Both the position numbers and the translations under genes were made by a program. DNA of 64,000 bases from Glossina fuscipes (Eukaryota; Arthropoda; Insecta; Diptera; Glossinidae): assembly GCF_014805625.2 (NCBI RefSeq), contig NW_023998464.1, forward strand, positions 2,239,560 through 2,303,559, given 5' to 3'. Of the stretch, positions 58,281 through 64,000 are shown in pieces; position 1 is the first letter of the stretch, and every line of letters starts with the position of its first letter. Under the pieces are notes generated by a model. It made no database searches. It was not told the origin of the DNA and worked only from the letters and a program-made list of their open reading frames with translations.

Positions 58281-61200
58281 GACAAATATTTTTACACATT
58301 TGCTCCTATTATTTATAAGAGAAATGTGTTCACAGTTTCTTCCTTTTTCAAGTAAACATTTTCGCTTGTATGTGTACTCATTCATTCATAACATTTAATA
58401 GTCCTCTTCAGATGAGTTGGTACGATTCCGGTTGACTGTGCCTGCCATAGTTTACTTTTTTTTGCCCGTACATATATGAGCACATATATAATTCCTAAGT
58501 TATTTCTCTGACTCTCATAAATCCAAATATGAAGTTTTCTTTTTCTATCTTATTCACTTTAGTGTTGTTCAGCACATTATTTCTTTTAAAACTATATTCT
58601 TTTGCAACTTTATAAGAAATGGACATTTACGTAAGTTGTTTTTTCTTTTAGTTTCTTTTAGTATTTTCTATCTGATACCACAAAATTTTTCCAAGCTGAT
58701 TTACTTTTAAGAATATTTTTTTACCTTCGAAGGATAATTCGTTTCGAGTCACATTCATATTGCTTAAGCGGATTAGGGGATCGTTTTATTGCAAAGGAGA
58801 TCTAGCTGATATGGTTGTTAACACTTTGAAGAGGAGAGAATAACTTCTATAATCGCAATAACGCAGCTTGGTATTCCATTAGCAATTTTCACTTAGAAAT
58901 ATTGATCGACTTTAAAAAACATTCAAGAGTCAAATGTAAAATAAAAAGCCTATTGTCAATAATGCATTCAGAATTCGATCTTCTCTTACTCCTCCAGCTA
59001 TTATGTTGGTTCATTTACAAAATCGATTCAGTTATCAGATTTTTTTCCGGTCACCGTCACCTATCCCAACATGAGTTGAATGAGCTGAAAACCTTGGATC
59101 ATTTTTTAATTTTCTTTAGTGAAGTTATCAGATTCGTGCCTCCAACTTTAGCCTTGAAATTCAATTATCATTTAACCGATTGATTTTTATTAAAACAATT
59201 GAGTGTACTTTCGTTGTAATTATATAAAATTTTTGTTAATAAGACCTTTCAACTTCGCATGTATACGACACTTACATGTCATGTAACTACGTACATTGAC
59301 CTACGGCTTCATACTTATAAATAATAACAACAGTACAATGGGACACGGCTAATCAGAGAAAGAGTCTCGTACGAAAGAGCGAAACTAAGTTACGTTTCTA
59401 TTTTTTCAAAACAATTCTTACATATGCTTCCTAATAACCAGGAGAACTATGTCATTAGCACAGATTCTCTGTCAGCTATAAACGAATGTTACCGCTCCCT
59501 TTCTATGAATGGTACACTTGAGGCGTACTGACGTAGCTGCGTTCCGCAAAGTGACTTAACTAATGAAAAAAGAAAATTTAAAGACAAAATTTGTATATAA
59601 ATAAAAGAATAGAAGAAATAAATATGAAGAAGAAGATGAAAAAGTAAAACATGTACACCGATGCACACTCCTAGCTAAAGTGAAAGCGAACTAGAAGTGT
59701 GCCACTGAAGCAAACACAAACGTGCCAAAGTTTAGCAAGCGAGATTAACACATTAAGGCTGTTAGCGAATCATATAACGCATTAAAGATTCAAAGTCAAT
59801 TCAAGTACGACGTCATAAATATTCGCAGTCTAATGAACAGACTTTATTTTATAGCGTTTAAAAAATTATAGTATTCGATTAAGATTTAATTATAGATGTA
59901 ACTCAAAATGTTTGCAAAGGGTTCGAATCATAGCATAAAATATATCTTCTTCGGATGAGCTTTATGAAAGTAACGCTCTAGGGTGAGCTTTATGCAAACA
60001 ATTAAGTTCTAGAAAAACGCTTAGGAAACTTGAGGTTTATCGCAGTTAAAAAAGGCAACGTGTCTTTAACACTACTTATTAACCTAGAGTCAACCATTAC
60101 GTTTCGCTGGGAAAGATGGAGGTTTAAGTAGGAGGCACGTACCGGATGACAAAGGGATTAGTGACTCCTAGAGCCAAGCGCCTGATGGCGAAGAATAGTG
60201 CCTGAACTGATGCAATTGAACGCATACAGCATCGATAAAAAGAAGATCGCATGACAGACGAACACCCAAGTATCGGACCAACAAGACTCGGACTTAACTT
60301 CTTGCTGACATGTGGATCATTGAGTTTTGTATGCTAATGTTTAATAAAGCGTACCATTGAACGCATGGAATCGCTAGATTTATTTTCCCAATCAAGATAC
60401 AACATTTCCGTGCTTTTCTTCTACGCATTTATTTTTACATCGTATTTAGGATTCATTCATTCGGATCATAAGAATTCGTAAGTGCAAAAGCTTTATTTAG
60501 TAAGTAAGCAACGAAAATGAAGATATTTCATGAAAATAAAAGAAAATACGAGATAAGTGCTGCGCAATTAAAATTGGCATTCTCATATAATTTTCGCAAA
60601 TTTTTGTCGTTATGTACCAATTTAGTCGTTTTGCGTACCTTGCGACAGCCAACATTGAAAAAAAACGACGTCTATTTAAAATGGAACATGAGAACGCACT
60701 TAATCTGTTCCGCTATTCGGGTCAAATTACAGCATATAGAGGCACACAGGATTTTCAACGCAATGTTATGTACTTGAAGAACAAACATAATGACTGCGTT
60801 GAATAGAAAATGTTAAAAGTTGAAAGAAAGTTCTTTCCATATATTTTGACATAGACTTCTTACCATATATATTGCCTTGTTCGGCCTATTCCGTTAAGAT
60901 GGACACACCACGTCCGCACTTAATAAATCGATAGGATGACAGACGAACGAAGAATGGCATTGCGTTTGTAAAATGGCATATAGATGTCACCACTGTCTAT
61001 AAGCCAATGCGAGATGCCAACCAACCCCTTCTGCCTGAAACATAGCTGTAAAATAATAGTCAAAATGTCACGAGATTTCGACACATTTTGTTTGAAGATT
61101 GGTAGTATTTAGAGATCGTACGGACTCGTCAGCAGTGGTAATATGTACATTTCATCCTACGACCATATTAAGTAATATGCACAGAGGCATACAATTTATT

Positions 61201-62300
61201 TATTAAATTCCGGTACAGAACAACTCATTAGCCGAATGTAAGCCGCAAAATAACTTAATTGTAGTAAAGAGAAAAAAAGAAAATAACTTATGATATGCAT
61301 TGGAACTAAACTCAGCACTAAATTGAAATACAGGGGAACAAGTTGATGACTGAACACCTGCTTTTTCATATCAATAGAACAAATGAGAAAAAGATTAAAT
61401 AGGATAAGACAGCTTGTTTATGCAGTAATGGCATGCCAAGAATGCTCTTGAATTGTATTGATGAGCGGTTACGTTTCCCCTATTAGGAAATAGAGAATAG
61501 CAGTCGGTCCGGTAATTACTCTTAAGCAGGGAGCAAAAAGCAATTCATTTCAGCACCTTTTAGTTTCTTCATTAGCAAGTTTTACCAAGAGATTTTCCCC
61601 TTTTTCCCTTGCTAACTGAACCGACAGATTTCTCTTTCCGCTTCTTCAATTAGAAGTTCAGATCTTGCTCTGTTGGGCTCGGCTCTTATTTCAGCTGAAT
61701 GAGATATTGTTCTTGGATTTTTCTTTTAATTGAAAGCGGCCTATGTAGGGCACCTCATGGCGAAAGGCCTTATCAATTAGTTAACTCTCTTTCAGCAACA
61801 AATTATTAAAAAGACTAAAAGGTAAAGTTCTAGCAGTTCTTAGTCAGCGCCATCTGTTGTATGCACAATTGTTGAATTGAAGAGATCGTCTTTAATAGCT
61901 TGATTATTACAGACCAGCAGTAAGTGGTAAACATTTAATCACCATCAAGCAGTTGTAATGGGCCTATCCAGCGCTAACTTTCAAAGGTGACTTAGATCGA
62001 CGTAATTCGGCCGCTCGTAACAAAGCCGAAGTTAGGCATTATTATTATTAGGCATTAATATATACTTTATCTCTTGGTAATGTTGAAACGAATGTGGAAC
62101 AGCTGCGAATTTTGAAATAGCAATAAGTGATCGCGATATGTACATCATCCCCTTTCACACTGCAATTAAATTACACTTTATTTTGTTAGGCAAGAAACGA
62201 CACGATATAATATAAATGCCAACAATAATTACATCGTTGAATAAACGTAAAGAAGTGTTTTTTTTTATTTCTGGTTTAATTTCAATTTCTCATCCCGAGT

Positions 62301-62326
62301 TTTTCCTTCTTTTTTTCTTTTTACAG
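62301..62326 (+). promoter_or_regulatory. Splice acceptor of exon B
   Basis: A tract of almost only T and C leads into TTTTTACAG, immediately before the GAG codon of the EACQNY motif. This is a strong 3' splice site and it fixes the exon start in the phase required by exon A. Confidence 0.9.
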
Positions 62327-62522
62327 GAGGCGTGTCAAAATTATGTGCGTATCATGGTGGTTACGTCGCCAGGTCGTTTATTTGTCTGCGGTACGAATTC
62401 ATTTCGTCCCATGTGCAACACTTACATAATCAATGACAACAACTACACTCTAGAGGCAACTAAAAACGGCCAGGCCGTATGTCCTTACGACCCGCGACAT
62501 AACTCAACTTCGGTATTTGCCG
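62327..62522 (+). CDS. Sema1a: Semaphorin-1a, internal exon (sema domain blade 1-2)
   Basis: The exon is 196 bp: 65 full codons plus one base, phase 0 at its start and phase 1 at its end (donor G|GTAAGT). The peptide begins EACQNYVRIMVV, then PGRLFVCGTNSFRPMC, NTYIINDNNYTLEATK, NGQAVCPYDPRHNSTSVFA. The CGTN.F.P.C and CPYDP.HNST blocks are hallmarks of the semaphorin sema domain. Cysteines are at residues 3, 21, 30 and 52; N-glycosylation sequons at Asn39 (NYT) and Asn59 (NST). The block from NTYII to HNSTSV appears essentially identical to Drosophila melanogaster Sema1a as I recall it, which separates it from Sema1b and class 2 semaphorins. Translation running on past 62522 is intron. The next exon, probably starting with the rest of a Gly, Asp or similar codon, lies beyond the window. 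Confidence 0.95.
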
Positions 62523-63157
62523 GTAAGTTTAGTTTAACAAAGAAAATGCAATAAACCTTCACGTTATATAAGAATACATAGAATCCTACTTTGATATACA
62601 TTGTTCTAAAAAAAAAAAAGCCTTTGAATATCGTTCGAATGAATCTTCCCTATGTCCGTCCTTAAACGATTTTGTTAAGCACATATCAAACCATCAAAAC
62701 CATCAAACATATGACAAAAATTTCTATTGAAAATTATATCAAATTGTTTGTGTACGGATGTGCGGATTAAGTTTAATTTGGGCAAATTTGCTTAGAAGGC
62801 TCTTATTTGCTCTCTATTTTGACTTCCCCAAATAATAAATACTTCGATAGAGGGATAGGACATGCATGCGCCAGTCGTTCCTTAGCCTCTTTCTCTCTCA
62901 TCATAATCGGGAATTTTTACTTACAATGGTGACTAAGTTACACATCCAATGAAATCGTAGGTATACCTTGTTTTAATGTAATGGACGTAAAAATGTTGTC
63001 TGCATATTTATATATGCGAATATAAGCGAAAATATATGGAAATCCAAGCGCGCGGCTTACACATCAACATGTAAATGAGCCCCTGTGTGAAAAGGTTTTA
63101 AGTATAAAACTTTTTCATAGGTTCATGACTGAAATGATAACGATAACGACGATAATA

Positions 63158-63176
63158 ATGATGATGATGATGATGA
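63158..63176. repeat. (ATG)n microsatellite
   Basis: Six ATG units after GATAACGATAACGACGATAA. The poly-histidine reading on the minus strand is an artefact of the repeat. Confidence 0.9.
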
Positions 63177-63400
63177 CGGAATTTATCGGCCTTAAAAATA
63201 ACTTTATCCTTTATATGTGCATCTAGAAATAAAACAATAAAAAAAAATAAAAAAAAAAATAACTTGCATATGCAAACCATAAAAATGTACCATCAATGTA
63301 CCTTGTAAAACAACGGTAGGCATTTAGGCAAAACCGAAAATACGCTTTTCAGGTGCACGGATGCCTTTACATGTTTATATATTCGTTTCTAAACTTTTGC

Positions 63401-63500
63401 NNNNNNNNNNNNNNNNNNNNNNNNNNNNNNNNNNNNNNNNNNNNNNNNNNNNNNNNNNNNNNNNNNNNNNNNNNNNNNNNNNNNNNNNNNNNNNNNNNNN
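63401..63500. other. Assembly gap of 100 N
   Basis: Exactly 100 unknown bases, the usual placeholder for a gap of unknown size. Protein readings through it are meaningless. Confidence 0.98.
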
Positions 63501-63504
63501 CAGC

Positions 63505-63780
63505 GGTGTTGTTTTCATACTTACTACCGAAGGATGGCAGTACATTTACTTTAGCAAAACGTTTGCAACACTCAAAAGGAAACTTCAGAGGTCGTGCAAA
63601 ATATATACAAGCAAGCACTTACTTGATCTAGGCATGTCTACCTGCGCTCCAGTACGTGTGCGTGGATTGGTGTTTTAAACAACCGTTCAGTCACAAAAAT
63701 TAAAATATCAGCTTCAATACCTGAGAATATCATTTTTGGAATTTTCAGGTCACATTCACAAATTGAAACAGATATAGTGA
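63505..63780 (+). repeat. Family B repeat, copy 8, bordering the gap
   Basis: TACTACCGAAGGATGGCAGT, TTTAGCAAAACGTTTGCAAC, ACTCAAAAGGAAACTTCAG, GGTCGTGCAAAATATATAC, TTGATCTAGGCATGTC and TTAAAATATCAGCTTCAA follow the family order. Its 5' end meets the N gap. Confidence 0.75.
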
Positions 63781-64000
63781 TAAACAATTTCACGTGTATT
63801 CTTCTACCATCGAAAAGCCCAAGACGTCCATTTGTTATTCTTGTATTTTTTGTTTTTCATTTTGTTGCATTTCTTGTAAGGAAAAGTTGGTGAGTGTAAA
63901 TGATCCGGCCTTAGCCAAACATTATTTTCTTACTTTGGTTTTTTTTCGTTTTTCCTTTTTTTTTTTCTTTTTATATATAAAAATGCAATTATCCCGTTGA

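Larger units (their letters stand above)
56490..62290. other. Intronic stretch upstream of exon B, no supported feature
   Basis: AT-rich, with a trinucleotide-rich block at 57.38-57.54 kb and an AT microsatellite at 58.25 kb. No ORF is recognisable; nothing resembles an alternative semaphorin exon. Confidence 0.6.
35959..62326 (+). other. 26.4-kb Sema1a intron between exons A and B
   Basis: The intron starts with the consensus donor GTAAGT and ends with a long T-rich tract and TTTTTACAG. It separates codons GAG and GAG in phase 0. It contains decayed non-LTR retrotransposon fragments near 50.1, 52.1 and 55.1 kb, copies of repeat families A (36.9, 49.6, 53.6 kb) and B (42.5, 50.7 kb), simple repeats and long stretches of featureless AT-rich sequence. 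No ORF in it resembles a host protein I know, and I saw no convincing extra exon or recursive splice site. Confidence 0.9.
62523..64000 (+). other. Start of the next Sema1a intron
   Basis: The intron begins with GTAAGT directly after the phase-1 end of exon B. It holds a CATCAT-type trinucleotide run near 63.17 kb, a 100-N gap and part of a family B repeat. No further semaphorin exon is visible before the window ends, so this intron is longer than 1.4 kb. Confidence 0.85.

Noticed and set aside
63353..63678. ORFs of 83-105 codons
   Set aside because: They run through the N gap.

Overview
This window is AT-rich insect DNA that lies almost entirely inside the introns of one gene. The only host coding sequence I can support is two exons on the + strand, 35850-35958 and 62327-62522. 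They encode adjacent pieces of the N-terminal part of the sema domain of a class 1 transmembrane semaphorin. The junction is in frame (phase 0), both exons have consensus splice sites, and the peptide closely resembles Drosophila Semaphorin-1a as I remember it, so I call the gene Sema1a. The organism is a higher fly (Schizophora); the dispersed repeats look like those of tephritid fruit flies, but the species is an inference.

Layout: 1-35849 is the end of a long upstream intron (at least 35.8 kb, its 5' exon outside the window). 35850-35958 is exon A. 35959-62326 is a 26,368-bp intron. 62327-62522 is exon B. 62523-64000 is the start of the next intron, broken by a 100-N assembly gap at 63401-63500. 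I found no nested host gene, rRNA, functional tRNA or CRISPR array.

The introns are full of decayed mobile DNA. (1) An I-like LINE, 5'-truncated, with an open ORF2 end, an AAT-rich tail and a perfect 13-bp target-site duplication (22087-22601). (2) A tRNA-headed SINE (15297-15474) whose 3' half matches the 3' tail of that LINE, a SINE/LINE partnership visible within one window. (3) At least seven other non-LTR reverse-transcriptase remnants on both strands (near 6.1, 7.5, 13, 30.5-31.2, 50.1-50.6, 52.1 and 55.1 kb). (4) Family A, a roughly 310-bp MITE-like repeat with inverted ends of the type ATACCCTACACCAC, about a dozen copies on both strands, often as one copy plus a truncated partner. 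(5) Family B, a 250-700-bp repeat with a conserved internal block and, in three copies, a hairpin near the 3' end. (6) A roughly 307-bp element with 10-bp terminal inverted repeats (10506-10812). The rest is AT-rich intron with microsatellites.

Functionally, the only host product is Sema1a, a neuronal guidance ligand and receptor. The transposon pieces do not form a system; the SINE and LINE tails are the one pair likely to share a mechanism, namely 3'-end recognition by the LINE reverse transcriptase.
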